Assembly (NCBI GenBank): GCA_944989445.1
Contig: CALYLW010000322.1
Span: 217,723-281,722 of the forward strand
Source: Ampullaceana balthica
Taxonomy: Eukaryota; Mollusca; Gastropoda; Lymnaeidae
Reading direction: 5' to 3'
DNA: 64,000 nucleotides
Part shown: in pieces, positions 28,177 to 43,100 of the stretch
How positions within the stretch are numbered: the first letter of the stretch is position 1
Layout of the letters: every line of letters begins with the position of its first letter
The notes under the pieces: generated by a model
Database searches by the model: none
What the model was told of the DNA's origin: nothing
Seen by the model: only the letters and a program-made list of their open reading frames with translations
Translations under genes and position numbers: made by a program

Positions 28177-31100
28177 GTAGGCAATTTTATTTAGTGAAAA
28201 ATATATTGCCTACTATTATTGTTAAACTCTATGTATTTGCTTAAGTAAAGTTAAATGACACAGCAAATTCTGTTTTTAGGACAATCAAATTATTTTTACT
28301 CAAATTCTAACAATCACAATAAACAAATTATTAGTTCCAATAATATACATAAATGATTTTATTCAACGAAAGATATTGATAAATAGTAATATAAATAATA
28401 ACTTGTAAATTATCGCAACTTTACACACAGAATTAATGCTAGAGCAAATTGTACGGTTATAGTTAGTTACAAAAATGTTTAACACGTAGAACTTAGTTTT
28501 AAGAACTTCAGCACAAAATACTTAATGTATATCATAAACAATCGAATAGTGTAGATGTTGCACATATACCTTTGGCATGTTTCTATGAAAGTAAGGCACG
28601 GTTCATAACTTAAACTTATAGTTTGAACATATTACTATGTAAGGTATAAAATAATATGGGTCTTTCACATATATTTTAGGACAATTTACTATGTAGCTAT
28701 CCAGTTTCGGTCAAGATGGTGGACTTTTGAAAAACATTAAGCTTAAGGCTACTTTTTTGTTGAAATTATAGAAGATAAGATGTAATCTCCATCAAATTAC
28801 ATCAACATCGTCGTCATCTAAGGTTTACCTTTTCATGCATGTATTTATTAGCCTTAGATTTAGCAATAAGCTTTCTTTTACATCTTAATCGGACCACTGT
28901 CACTTTAAAACTCCGTGCGTCAGGCAGTAGAACATCATCAACCATTTAACGCTACTTACATAAAAGAAGGAAAACTGTTCACAAACCTCCGCTGCCTTGC
29001 GGTTATACTCACTCTCGAGAAAAGCTAGTGGAGTAAACCCTGATGGCAAATCAACGACTTGGTGAGGAGTTGGGCACCACCAAGTCTATAAGCCCACAGA
29101 AAAGAAATATGAAAACATAACAGATAAAGTTATCCATGCTGGTCGGTCGAGGAATGGATTAACAACCACGCACTCCACTGCAAGTCACCAGAATGGGAGC
29201 GTTAATCATAATTTTTTGAACCGACCCAATTAGGCTTCCAATAGAGGGGATAAATATAGGAACTTGAAGCGTAAGAACCCTGTATCAGTGTGGAAAAGTA
29301 AAAGAAATAACGCATGAATTAAAACGGTACAGTTGGGACATCATAGGATTTGCCGAAGTCCGTTGGACAGGGTTTGGTGAAACATCAACAGAGGAGGGAC
29401 ATAAAATTTTGGTTCAGCGTTGATGACTACACATCGATATGGCGTAGCGATCCTTGTCAGAAAGGAAATATTTGCATCAGTAATTAGTTGCACACCAATT
29501 TCAAACCTGCTGATAAGCATAGGAATAGGTGCCAGATCCCATAATCTTACGATCATACAGGTGTATGCTCCCAGTTCCGACCACAGTGATGACAACCTGG
29601 AAAAAATATATGAGAAAATAGAACAAGTCATCAAGAGAACACGAAGAAAATAAATTCTAATAATAATGGGCGACCTGAATGCAAAGGTTGGCCCTGACGC
29701 GTACTAACAATTGCCGGGTACAGTTGGAAAATTCGGTTGGGGCGAAACAAATGATAGAGGAATGAGATTTCTCATATTCGCGCAAAGTCATTGCTTGACC
29801 CTTGCTAATTCCCTGCACCTACACAAGCAATCAAGAACCATAACCTGGCAATAACCTGGTGGCTTAATCAAAATATTACATTCTTATTCGAGGCTTTCAA
29901 ATCTAGTAACAATAAAGCACAAACAAGGTCTTTCCCTGGTGCAGATATAGGAAGTGACCATAATCTTGTCCTAACTAGACTAAAGCTGGAACTGATGTTA
30001 AATAGAGGAAACAGAAAACCACGCATTCGTTTCGATTTGGACAAGCTAAAAGACCCGGTAATAGCGGAGATATTCCAGGCCAAAGTTGGTGGCAAGTTTG
30101 CAGCATTGGCCACTATTGACAAAGATGTAGACGACTTGGCTAACAACTTTTTAAAAAATTTAACTTCAGCGGCAGAATAAGTCATATGTAGGCAACGAAG
30201 TCAAGAAACAGAACATGGTCTTAAATAAGATTATTGATTTGTCTGATAAAAGAAGAATTTAACGGAAAAAAATATTCTAATCAGTTTACAGTGGGGCTGT
30301 TAACGATTAATTTAAATTTAATCTTAATCGTTAACTTTTGAAAAATTAACGATTCATATTAAAAAATAACAATTAATAATCGTTAATTTTGATTAAAGTA
30401 AAAAATTGAAATTTACGGTGTCATAAGTAAATTGTAGTAAATGTACTGGTCGAAAATGGAAATAATACTGGAATGTCTTCTATATATGACATCTCTTTAC
30501 CAAAGACGCAAACAGACAAGAGTATTGACATTATATGGTTCAAGTGATGCGCGGTCTTATTGACAATATCACCCGCCGAGCTGAACAATCGTTCACATAG
30601 ATTTGCATTGTCTAAGCTGAAGTTTCTGATATTGTAGTGGGTGTTTAGTTTACAGGTGATATATAAACAAAGTGTTAGAACAATGGTAGATATGTGCCCT
30701 TTAAGCAGTGCGACTGCTCAGATATTTGACCGACGCTATGCAGGAGCTTAGAATCACGCCCAGGAAATATTGTTAAATATTGCACTAAAAAATGGAAGTT
30801 GTGCAACTTTGCACATGAGTTGTTTTTTTTTAAACTTTGAACACGGACCAACGAAGCTTAGACTTAGAGGGAACATTGCATGTTGTGCTAACGAATTCTC
30901 TCAATTTACACTTTAACCTTTATCAACATTTTGAACATTCACGTCAGTCAATATTTTAAAACAAAAAAATTCGTGTAATCGTCCGGAAATTAGTTTATAT
31001 TTAACGGGCAAAATATTTTACTTTTTGACTTCCAGTACATTTATTAGTTGTGGGCATGGGCGTCGCTAGGAATTTTTCCAAGGGGGGGGGCAAAAAAACA

Positions 31101-34100
31101 ACACATTTTTATTTTAACTGACAATGCCATACAGGTACAATTTTCAATTAAATTCAAGTTCAGTATAACATAAGGGTCGAAAAAAGCCTTAGAAATTAAT
31201 AAGACTTACAAATTAGTGCTGTAATTGCTAAAATACAACATTTATTAATGCATTTAATGAATTAAAAACTTAAGTTCTAACGAGAAAATTGAATTTTGCT
31301 GTGAAATAATATACGTGTAGAAACTGCAGGATTACCAAGGATGGATATCATAAATATTTTTACAGGCTAAAATAAATCGAAAAATAGACCAATCGCGAGA
31401 TTCCAAAAAGTCGTTATTAGAAGATTTTGGGGTTTCTGCAGCATCTGACTTTCATCATTGGCATTGAGGACTACAGTAAACGTTCAACAGCCAGACACAG
31501 CTGAAGCAACTGTTCCTAATTATATTGACGCTGACACTTATTCATTTCCTAAATTGGATATTGGAAGGTATGTCTAGACTACTCTAGACATACGACCTTT
31601 CAAATAAGTTGAAATTTCAGCTGATTCGTGATTGTTGGACCCTTGATAGAAATTATGATTTTAGAGCTGACAGTGAGGAAAACAGAGTTTTTAGTTTTTA
31701 TATATGCATGGTTATCAAACTATTCACCGTGGCTTGTATACAGAGTGTTTAGTTTTTAGATATGCATGGTTATAGACTATTCACCGTGGCTTGTATACTC
31801 GCAAATGTTAATAGGTGCATTTTGCAAATATTGCGTGTTGTTTCTGCAAAAAAGTAATTCTATGAGTTCAGTGGGTATTTGTCATCAAACCATGTACAAA
31901 ATATAAAGATTTCAACGAAGATGCACGTAGCAACCTGCAAAGCATATTATGGCACAAAGGCTCTCATGAAGATGCAAGCCATTTTATTTGCTTTCTTGGA
32001 AGCCAAAGCAGTTTCTATAGATGAGCAGTTGGACTCATCATTTAGAAGACAAATTCAAGAAAATCTCAACGAACTGGGTCCCATCCTTTCTACAATCCTT
32101 TTTTGCTGCATCCAAGGTCCAAGGTTAGTATTGCCCGGGGTGGGAGTGGGAAATAAGCACCCACTCCTCTCGAAATATCCCCATAGCTTGCGTCTCATAA
32201 TAGCCTCTGCTAACCAAAGTCCAACTCATTGCCTTCTCGTATGACTTGTAACCAAGTCTGGCGGATCACGTTTCAGCTGACAGGAGAAGGGGTGAAGGCG
32301 GGCCGCTGGTGCCATAAAACCAGCCACTTCGGTCAGATTCGGCTCGTTAACCTTAATAGGTAGCTCATCTAGGAGAGGGAAACTCCAATCGCAAACCTCC
32401 GCTGTCTCGCGGCCACACATGTTCATGGAGAGACTAAGGGAGTAAACCGTAACAGAAAATCAGGAGACGGAGTCCCTTAGGTTGAACTGGCGGCACTTGG
32501 CACTGAGAGGATACTCGGCATTAAAATTTCAACATCATCTGGCGCAGCCCATATCCTCAGCCTGTATGCACCATCTCTCTGCTCCGAAGAAGAGTTAAAA
32601 GACAACTTCCATGAGGCTCTAGACTCTGCAGTAGCAAATATTCCCACATATGAGAGTCTATACCTCCTCGGTGACTTCAACGCCAGGGTAGGTGCAGATC
32701 AGAAAGCCTGGTCCACCAGCATTGGCTTATATGGCATTGGTAAAATTAATAACAACGTTGAGCGACTGCTCGAGCTATGCAGTACTCACAATCTGTGTGT
32801 AACTAACACATTCTTCAAATGCAAGAACATCCACAAAGTGTCTTGGAGACACCCCCGCTCCAAGCACTGGCACCAGCTTGATCTCGTTCTCACCAGGCGA
32901 TCTGACCTGGCCAGTGTGCTCCAAACATGCAGTTACCACAGTGCCGACTGTGACACAGACCACTCTTTGGTCGCAAGTAGAATCAAATTAATTCCAAAGA
33001 AATTGTGTCACTCTAAGAGCAAGGGTAAAACTCGCATCAACACGCAGAATATCAACTGCCCTGAGAAAAGGGATCAGCTTAACACCAAGCTCTTAAAGCC
33101 AACACCTCGCAGAAAGAAATCCCCAATTATCATGATGCTATAGGGATAGAACAAATCGATGCGAATTGGCTCCATCTTCGAGACACTATTTACAACACCT
33201 CTCTTGCCGTCCTCGGGAGGAATGAAAGAAAAAATGCAGATTGGTTTGAGGCCCACTGGGTTACAATGAATCCCGTGATGGAGACAAAAAGAAAAGCTCT
33301 ATTGGCCTACAAAGCTTCCCCAGGACCTGACACCCTGAAATGTCTCAGAAATGCCAGAAACACAGCCCGGAAGACTGCACGTTTTTGCGCTAACACTTAT
33401 TGGATGGAACTATGCAAAGCATTCAATCTGCTGCTGATCAGGGAGATATTAAACAAATGTACGAAGGCATAAAAAAGGCCACTGAGCCCACAACATCAAA
33501 GTCAGCGCCAATCAAGACACAAAATCAGGTGAGATGATCACAGAACGAGACAAGCAGATGCGGCGCTAGACTGAGCCCTATCTAGAACTCTATGCGAAAC
33601 AAAATGTAGTATCTGACTTTGCCATAGAAAGAATCCCAGATCTACCAGTTCTAGATCAGCTTGATGCTCCACCGTCAATAGAGGAGCTTAGTAGGGCTAT
33701 CGAGCATCTGAGAAATGGGAAGGCCCCAGGCAACGATGGCATTCCTGCAGAAGTCCTTAAGCACGGCCAGCCAGCACTACTGAAGCCTCTGCACGAACTC
33801 ATATGCGATTGCTGGGAATGCGGTCACATCCCACAGGACATGCGTGACGCCAAAATAGTCACGCTTTATAAGAAACGAATGAGATCGCACCGATTGCAAT
33901 AACTATCGTGGTATCTCATAACTGAGTATTGTGGGAAAGGCTTTTGCCAGAGTGATCCTTGCACGCCTGCAAATTCTGGCGCAAAATGTCTACCCAGAAT
34001 CACAATGCGGTTTTCGGACTTGCCGGTCAACCTTGGACATGATCTTCTACTTCGTCAGCTACAAGAGAAATGTCGGGAGCAACAGAAAGCCCTCTTCGTT

Positions 34101-37100
34101 GCCTTCATAGATCTAACAAAGGCATTTGACCTGGTCAGCCGCAAGGGTTTGCTACGTATATTGGAAAAAATAAGATGACCGCCACGGCTTCTCGCCATCA
34201 TCGAGTCCTTCCACACCAATATGCACAGCACTGTGTTCTTCGATGGTGCCACCTCAGAACCCTTCCCAGTTTGTAGCGGAGTCAAACAGGGCTGTGTACT
34301 GGCTCCAAAACCCTTCGGTATTTTTTTCTCGATGCTACAGCGTCATGCTTTCGAGGACTGATTCGAGGGTGTAAACATCCATACCAGGACGGATGGAAAT
34401 CTGTACAACATCAGCCGTCTCCGTGCAAAGATAAAAGTGGAAAATGTTTTAATTAGAGAGCTGCTTTTCGCGGATGACGCAGACCTTACCTCACATTCAG
34501 AGATAGGTCTCCAACTTTTGGTCAACAAGTTCTCAGAGGCATGCAAGGATTTTGGTCTAACGATAAGCCTAAAAAAAAACACTTATGAGACAAGGAACAG
34601 ACTGCTTCCCAGCAATCTCCATTGAGGGAAACACCTTGAATGTCGTCGATGATTTTACCTACCTTGGCACTAACATCACAAGCACGCTCTCCCTGGAAAA
34701 GGAAATTGAAACCAGAATCGGCAAGGCTGCATCATTAATGGCTCGGCTGAATCAAAGAGTGTGGAACAATGCACAGCTCACTTCTTCTTCTTCTTCGTTC
34801 TCAATTTGAGTATTGCGTGCCGACGAGTTTTGCGCCAATTGGCCCGTGGTCTCCGACTTCAGCCTGCTGTTTTTTCTGGATGTGCTTCCATAGCCTTTGG
34901 TCAGCCAAGACCATCTGCAAGGCAGCAGTTGATTTTGGCAAGTGATGCAGCGTTCACATGCCACGGCTATAAGGGTTCCACGCATTACCCAGCCGCCTTT
35001 TATTTTCCCTAACTATGCGTTAGGTACCCACTCGAAGCTGGGTGGACTCGGGGACGCCCTAGGCCCCGGGAACAAATCCATGGCTTCCCATGGATTCGAA
35101 CCTATGACCATCGGTACGCCAGTCGAGCGCGCTACCACTCGACCACCATATCTCACTGATAGGACGAAAATAACTGTGTACCAGTTCTGCGTGCTCAGCA
35201 CACTCCTTATGGCAGCGAGTACTGGACGACCTATGCCAAACAAACAAAGCAACTCAACAGCTTCCACTTACGATGCCTGCGCAGGATTCTGCACATCAAG
35301 TGGCAGGACAAGATAAAGAATGTCGTGTCGAGGTACTCAGAAGGAGTCATATGCTGAGCATGCACTCAATCCTGAGTGAGAGGCGCCTGTGGTGGCTGGG
35401 ACATGCCGGCAGGATGAAATCGGAGCGCATTCCAAGAGCCCTGCTTTACGGTGAGCTGGCAACTGGTATGCGGAAGAGAGGACGCCCCTGCTTGCGCTTC
35501 AAGGATGTCTGCAAACATGACATGAGTCTGGCGCAGATAGACCATAAAACGTGGGAGACAATTGCTGAGGAACGCACCTCCTGGCGGGCTAAAGTACGCG
35601 AGGGCATTCAAGTCGCGGAAGCTTCCCTTACAGCCAGGAGCAAGGAGAAAAGGGACAGGAGAAAGGGGAAGGGGGATAGAGGAGCAGGAGGAAACGCCAT
35701 CATCCCATGAGGATGGACGGATGCCATAGATTTTGCTGCATGCATGTTCTAGCAATTCGTGGAAAAGAATCAAATTCTGGTAATTTTTATGACCTGTTAC
35801 TGTTAGAGTTTCGTATTGAATCTGGAGATGGAGTTCTTGGTAATAGTTTGTCAATTGGTTCTTGTAATGCTGAGTATGGTTCACAGACAAAACGGCCCCG
35901 GACAAAACGGCCCCGACAATTGGGCTCCGACATAACGGCCCCGACAAAACGCCCTTGACTAATAGATGGACTAAGAGTAAAATTTACAATCAAATATAAT
36001 CGTATTTTTACTCAACTATTCAGTGTCAGGTTTAGCTAACAATAAACAATAATAATAACGACACAAAAGTGAATTTAATAGCCTTTACGCGAAAAGGTAC
36101 CAATAACGGTTGTTTGTTGACAAGAAAAAATATAACATCACAAGAAATAATTTTAAAATTTTACCACTTTTTTAAAGGTGAAAAAGTTGACGAAAGCTTA
36201 AGATGCAAAAAAAATAATAAAATTTTTTTTTGTTAAAAAATGTTAACAATTTGTCTGGGGCGTTTTGACTGGGGCAGTTATGTCGGGCCGTTTTGACGGG
36301 TAACCGCTGAGTGTATCTCAGCAACTACGCAAAACACTATAATCGAAATTTGCGGGTCTCTCTTGCGTGAAGACATTGATCGTGAAGCAAATAATTCAGT
36401 TGCATTTTCTATACTTGCCGACGGGACAAATGACATTTCAGGCATTGAGCAGATGTCACTTGGTGTTAGATTTGTCAAAGAAAAAATGGGAAAATGATGG
36501 TCACTGAAGAATTCATGGGATATATTCCAATTTTCAATAGAACAGCTGAAGGTTTAACCAACATCATCACTACTAATTCATTAGAATTTTGATTAAATAT
36601 GACAAAGCTTGTTGGTCAAGGATACTACGGATGTTCTGCAATGACAGGTAAAGAAGGAGGAGTCCAAGCAATAATTCGAAAAAGAATACCCAAAAGCAGC
36701 ATTTGTACACTGCAGTTCACATAAAGTAAATCTTGTTGTGAACGATTTAAATAATGTGAATGTTGTATGAAACACAATATGAACAATTAAGTCAATTATA
36801 GTGTTTTTTCCGATAAAGTAATAAGCAAAGAAAACTTTTTCTAAATGTTCCTTTGCTATGTGAAACTAGATGGTCACATAAATATAAAAGTTTGCGGATT
36901 TTTGCTGAAAATGTTACAGATATTGTTAACAAAACTGGAATATTTAGACCAATCAGTAATGTAATCAGTTATACTTGCAGTTATAATTCTTTTGTATGTT
37001 GGATAAATGTAAACTGTCGTCCATGTAATAAACTTTCAGGAAATTTAGTTCAGTATTATTGTAACAACATTATGACATTTTTATGACATTTTTTTTTCTC

Positions 37101-40100
37101 AAATGTAAAGGAGGGGGGGATGCCTATGCAAAAGTCTATAACTTTTTAAAGTGATGGATTGTAAAACCCAAACATTCAATCTAGTTACAAATGTCTTGGC
37201 AGTGAGGATAGAGCTAAATGTCGTGGTTGGGACGGTAAATACCAATGTCGTGGTTATAGTTGTCGAAATTTAATGATGTGGTGATGTAAGTCAAGGTAAA
37301 TGATGTGGTGATGTAAGTCAAGGTTAATGATGTGGTGATGTAAGTCAAGGTTAATGATGTGGTGATGTAAGTCAAGGTTAATGATGTGGTGATGTAAGTC
37401 AAAGTTAATGATGTGGTGATGTAAGTCAAGGTTAATGATGTGGTGATGTAAGTCAAGGTTAATGATGTGGTGATGTAAGTTAAGATTAATGATGTGGTGA
37501 TTTAAGTCAAGGTTAATGATGTGGTGATGTAAGTCAAGGATAATGATGTGGTGATGTAAGTCAAGGTAAATGATGTGGTGATGTAAGTCAAGGTTAATGA
37601 TGTGGTGATGTAAGTCAAGGTTAATGATGTGGTGATGTAAGTCAAGGTTAATGATGTGGTGATGTAAGTCAAGGTTAATGATGTGGTGATGTAAGTCAAG
37701 GTTAATGATGTGGTGATGTAAGTCAAGGTTAATGATGTGGTGATGTAAGTTAAGATTAATGATGTGGTGATTTAAGTCAAGGTTAATGATGTGGTGATGT
37801 AAGTCAAGGATAATGATGTGGTGATGTAAGTCAAGGTTAATGATGTGGTGATGTAAGTCAAGGTTAATGATGTGGTGATGTAAGTCAAGGTTAATGATGT
37901 GGTGATGTAAGTCAAGGTTAATGATGTGGTGATGTAAGTCAAGATTAATGATGTGGTGATGTAAGTCAAGGTTAATGATGTGGTGATGTAAGTCAATGTT
38001 AATAATGTGGTGATGTAAGTCAAGGTAAATAATGTGGTGGTGTTGTTCCAGATTAATGATATGGCGGTGTTGGTCTAGATTAATGATGTGGTGGTGTTAG
38101 TCAAGATTAATGATGTGGTGGTGTTGGTCAAGATTAATGATGTGGTGGTGTTGGTCAAGATTAATGATGTGGTGATGTTGTTCAAGATTAATGATATGGC
38201 GGTGTTGGTCTAGATTAATGATGTGGTGGTGTTGGTCAAGATTAATGATGTGGTGATGTTGTTCAAGATTAATGATATGGCGGTGTTGGTCTAGATTAAT
38301 GATGTGGTGGTGTTAGTCAAGATTAATGATGTGGTGGTGTTGGTCAAGATTAATGATGTGGTGGTGTTAGTCAAGATTAATGATGTGGTGGTGTTGGTCA
38401 AGATTAATGATGTGGTGGTGTTAGTCAAGATTAATGATGTGGTGGTGTTGGTCAAGATTAATGATGTGGTGGTGTTGGTCAAGATTACTGATGTGGTGTT
38501 GGTCAATATAAATGATGTGGTGTTGGTCAAGATTAATGATGTGGTGTTGGTCAAGAATAATGATGTGGTCTTGGTCAAGATTAATGATGTGGCGGTGTTC
38601 GATATTAATATCGTTGTGTTGGTCATGATTGTAATGTGGTGATGTTCGATATTAATGTCGTAGTGGTGGTAGAGTCCAATTTTATGTTGATGGCAAAGAG
38701 TCTTTTGATCATTGAACATTTTAGTCATAATTTTTCTAAGTGTATTTATAGATTTTGTTTGTTGTTTTGTTGAGGATGTCACTTATTGTTTCCTAATCTC
38801 TCTTACATTTTATTTGATAAATTCATTCTTATTACTTTAACAATTGTTAATTTTTTTCAAATTTAATTATTACAGCTTGTAAACTGCCCCATACATCAAT
38901 GATGGGTAAGTAACTCAAATAAAACAAAAACATTTACATTTTACAACTCATGCTAGACTCGACTCTCATGTTACAATCAGTTGGAGGTATTTTTGTATGT
39001 GTATGTTGGAAAATGATTCGAACGATTACAAGTGGAAACATTGATTATCCAAACCGAATTGAAAGTGGTCAACAATTATAACAATTAATGAAAGAAAGTT
39101 TTCCTTTTGACCTCTGACCTCTGGAAACCTAATTGGTCCTTCTAGTCAAATGGGCTGGAAAAAAAAAGAATTCACCAGTTTATATTTGACTACTTATAAA
39201 TCATTATTTCAATTGTGTTTACATGTGCAAATAATTCGTCGTTCATTTTTTTTAAACAATGTCCCACTTTCGTATCTGACATTCAATCATTTTTAAATAA
39301 CCAAAACTGTTCAACACAAAAGTTTTGATTAAAAATAAAATGTATTTAATGTATATATCTATATTGTTTTTGTTTAAATATAGATCTAGTTGGTATTAAA
39401 ATGTGTAATTTATTAATATTTTTATTTAAAATAATTTTTTCAGTTCATGCATTCGAGTTTGAAAGCCGATGTTTTTTTCTGACCTATCATCGAGAAAAGT
39501 ACCTTGACGCGCGGGTAAAAGCTTTCCAGAAATTTCATTAAGTATTCAATATAAATAATAATAATAATAATACATATAAGACGCATTTGTTGTCTGTCTG
39601 TCTGTCTGTTCCCTATTAACTCAAGATCCAGAAAACCAAATAACGTGAAATTTGGTACACGTACACAACATTATACCGGAAAGGTTATTAAACAGGTTTC
39701 GTTCCATATATATAAGATACTGGGGGCCGGGGGCCGAAAATGTAGTTTTTCCTAATATGAGCTCTATAAAAAATAAAAAATAAAAATTATCATATTTCCC
39801 GTGTAGGTAGAAGCATAAAACTTTCGGTAGTTGTTAAGTATCATTTGGCGATGGTAACAGGTAAACAATTATATAAATTGTCACTTATGGGGGGCCGGGG
39901 ACCCTAATGTAGTTTTTTTAATATTTAAAACTGACTCAACATGAATTCTTCAATTTCCCGTGAAGGTAGAAGCATGAAACTATGGGAACTTGCTGAATAC
40001 ACTCTTACAACGATAATTGTCAAAAATATTTTAAAAAGATTTCACTCGCGGGTGGCCGGTGGCCCAAAATCGTTTTTTTATATGTGCTATACAAAACTGA

Positions 40101-43100
40101 ATCAACACTAATTCCTCATCTTTCTTTGTAGGTAGAAACATGAGTTTTTGAAAGTTGTTGAGTACCCTACGCGATGGTAGCAGTCGAAAATTTTGTATCT
40201 CAAACTGGGGGGCCGGGGGCCCAAATTTTAAACATATAAGACGCATTAGTTTGTCTGTTTCCCTAATAACTCAAGATCCAGACAACAAAATAACGTGAAA
40301 TTCGTTACACATTCACACAATGACACGAGAAAGGTTGTTAAACAGGTTACGTTCCATATATATAAGATGCTGGGGGCCAGGGCCCATTATGTACTTTGTT
40401 CCTAACATGAGCTCTATAAAAAATAAAAAATAATAAAAGTAGCCTATTTCCCGTAAAGGTAGAAGCATGAAACTTTCGGTGTTTGTTAAGTATCATTTGG
40501 CGATGGTAACAGTTAAAAAATTATATAACTTTTCACTTACTGGGGGCCGGGGGCCTTAATGTAGTTTTTTTATATTTAAAACTGACTCAACACTAATTTC
40601 TTCAACTTTCCGTGAAAATAGAAGCATGAAACTTTGGGAACTTGCTGAATACACTCTTATAAAAATAATTGGCGAAAACCATTAAAAAAATTTGACTCAT
40701 GGGTGGTCGGGGGCCCAAAACTGTTTTTTTTTCTTATATGGGTTACACTAATTCGTCAACTTTCTTTGTAGGTACAAATATAAACTTTGGAAAGTTTTTG
40801 AGTACCCTCCCGCGATGGCAGCTGTCGAAAAAAAAATTATCACTAACTGGGGGGCCGGGGGCCAATATGTTATACATATAAGGCGCATTAGTTGTGTGTT
40901 TATCTGTTCCCTAATAACTCAAGATCCAGACAACCAAATAACGTGAATTGTGGCTTATTTTAAACCCGGGAAAAGTTTCTCCTTTATTAGTGAGGGTAGG
41001 AGTCAATAATATCGTCCATCCCTGGGTGGCATACACACTATAGCTTAACAACTGTTTTTATACTTTTTGCATAACTTAAAATAAACCAGCAGGGTAAATT
41101 TTAAGCTCAAACCTTGCGTTTCGAAATTTTTCTTAAAAACAAATAAACCCAATACACACCTGACATAAACATTAATATTCACATAAATATCCCTTACAAT
41201 ATTGTGGCTTGGCGTGTCCGTGTGAGTGGGGTATCTAATAAAATAAATTATTGCAAATTAAGACGAAAAATAATAAATACGTGTCCGTGTGAGGCACCGG
41301 GGTATCTAATAAAATAAATTATTGCAAATTAAGACGAAAAATAATACATATTTTGGTGTCGAGATTAACAAGAAGGCATTTCTAGCTTGATATGTCTCAC
41401 TTTACAGTCACATATTTTTTGTTAACGCAATGTGCATCGCGCTTCCGGCGGTTAATAAACAACCGGTTTATCACGATATATTTGGAATACTCCAAAATTC
41501 TTCACTGCAGTTGCCCTTTGTGCGGTATGTAATTCACTATGCATTTACTTTTATAATGACTATATCATTAATATTTATGCAAAATAATATAGCGCGTAGC
41601 CCAAGATTAAGGGTTTTCTCATTACAAATAAATTCATATATATAATATAGATATACATTATTATTTTAATAATATACTTGGGCAATTTTTTCAATATATT
41701 ATCACATAACCATAAAAATAATTAGCATACTTATCATTTTTAGTGCTAGCTCTAAAGCTTTCTTGATTTTCATCTTGAATTGAAGCATATCTTTTATTTA
41801 GTTTTGAACATTAATTATATAATTTTTATAGTATGTTCAAAACAAATCATATAAATAGTAGGGAAAATATTAATGAAAGAAAATTTATATGATTTGATTT
41901 GCTACGCTGGTATTCGTATCACTTTGACATTCATAACGGGCATTTTAATCAGTTTCTGAATGCCGGAAAGCTCACTCACCAATTTGTGGTTGATGCCTTT
42001 TTCAAGACTGCAGCCAATCGATTAAAGTGTGTTCTAATAAATCAAAGTGAATTAATAGCTGAAGACAATGATGTCCTCTACAAATTCGTAAACAGACAAG
42101 AATCGCGTGATATTAACATAATACCTTAATACAAAGTGATACTGCCTTCAAGTTTCCAATGAAGTCCCAGAAATATGGCTCAAAAGTTCCTAATGGGAAA
42201 TAAACGCAATACTTCTTTGTTATATTTACTTTACTGCTAGCAAACACTGCAATAAATATCACATTTACATTACATTCCTTCATTCACAGGAAAGCATTGT
42301 CATCTTTTGCTACAGTCATGCCTATGAGAAAAAGGGGGAGTCTGGGCAGGAAAACAGTCAAGTCAAAAGTCGTAGAACATACACGTGCAGTAGAAGCTCC
42401 TGCTGAAAAAAAGCAAGAATCCAGGCAGATCAGGTCCGCCACAGAGTTGCCAGATCAGCAGAAAGACCTGAGCAAAGGCAATCACGTCTCCAGGAAGATC
42501 AGGTCCGCCTCAGAGTTTCCAAATCAGCAGAAAGACCTGAGCAAAGGCAATCACGTCTCCAGGAAGATCAGGTCCACAACAGAGTTGCCAGATCAGCATA
42601 AAGACCTGAACAAAGGCAATAACGTCTCCAGGAAGATCAGGTCCGCCACAGAGTTGCTAGATCAGCAGAAAGACCTGAGCAAAGGCAATCACGTCTCCGG
42701 GAAGATCAGGTCCACCACAGAGTAGCCAGATCAGCTGAAACAGCTGAACAAAGGCAATCACGTCTCCAGAAAGATCAGGACCGCCACAGAGTTGCCAGAT
42801 CAGCTGAAAGACCTCTATTCAGCATGTGACACGTCTTCTTGGCATAAGAAAACAGAGAAATATTTACATCACTTTGAAATCGAAAGCCCACATACATGAT
42901 GGTTTCATGTACACCCATCATATGACTATGAAAGCAACAATCTTCTTGACATTGGCAGAATGGCAAATGTTTGTCTAAAGTGTAGTGCACTTAAGTGGAA
43001 AGGAGAAACTCCAGGCATGTGCTGCTCCAGTGGTAAAGTCAAACTGCCACCAATTCTAAAGCCACCAGAACCATTGTGCAGTCTGTTGAATGGTAAAACT

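Larger units (their letters stand above)
31420..36980 (+). mobile_element. hAT transposase pseudogene (DUF4371/ZMYM1-like) split by nested insertions
   Basis: Three collinear fragments on the + strand: 31420-32111 (WLVYSQMLIGAFCKYCVLFL, ENLNELGPILSTILFC), 35731-35885 (AIRGKESNSGNFYDLL, RIESGDGVLGN) and 36300-36980 (ISATTQNTIIEICGSLL, FSILADGTNDISGIEQMSL, LVGQGYYGCSAMTGKEGG, CETRWSHKYKSL). A LINE with target duplication and a MITE separate the pieces. Stops and frameshifts make it non-functional. Confidence 0.78.

Noticed and set aside
37214..38782. Threonine-rich frames (TYITTSLTL, NTTTSLILT)
   Set aside because: Reverse translation of the 27-bp minisatellite.
41430..41645. 71-codon + strand frame
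   Set aside because: Intronic AT-rich sequence without recognisable motifs.
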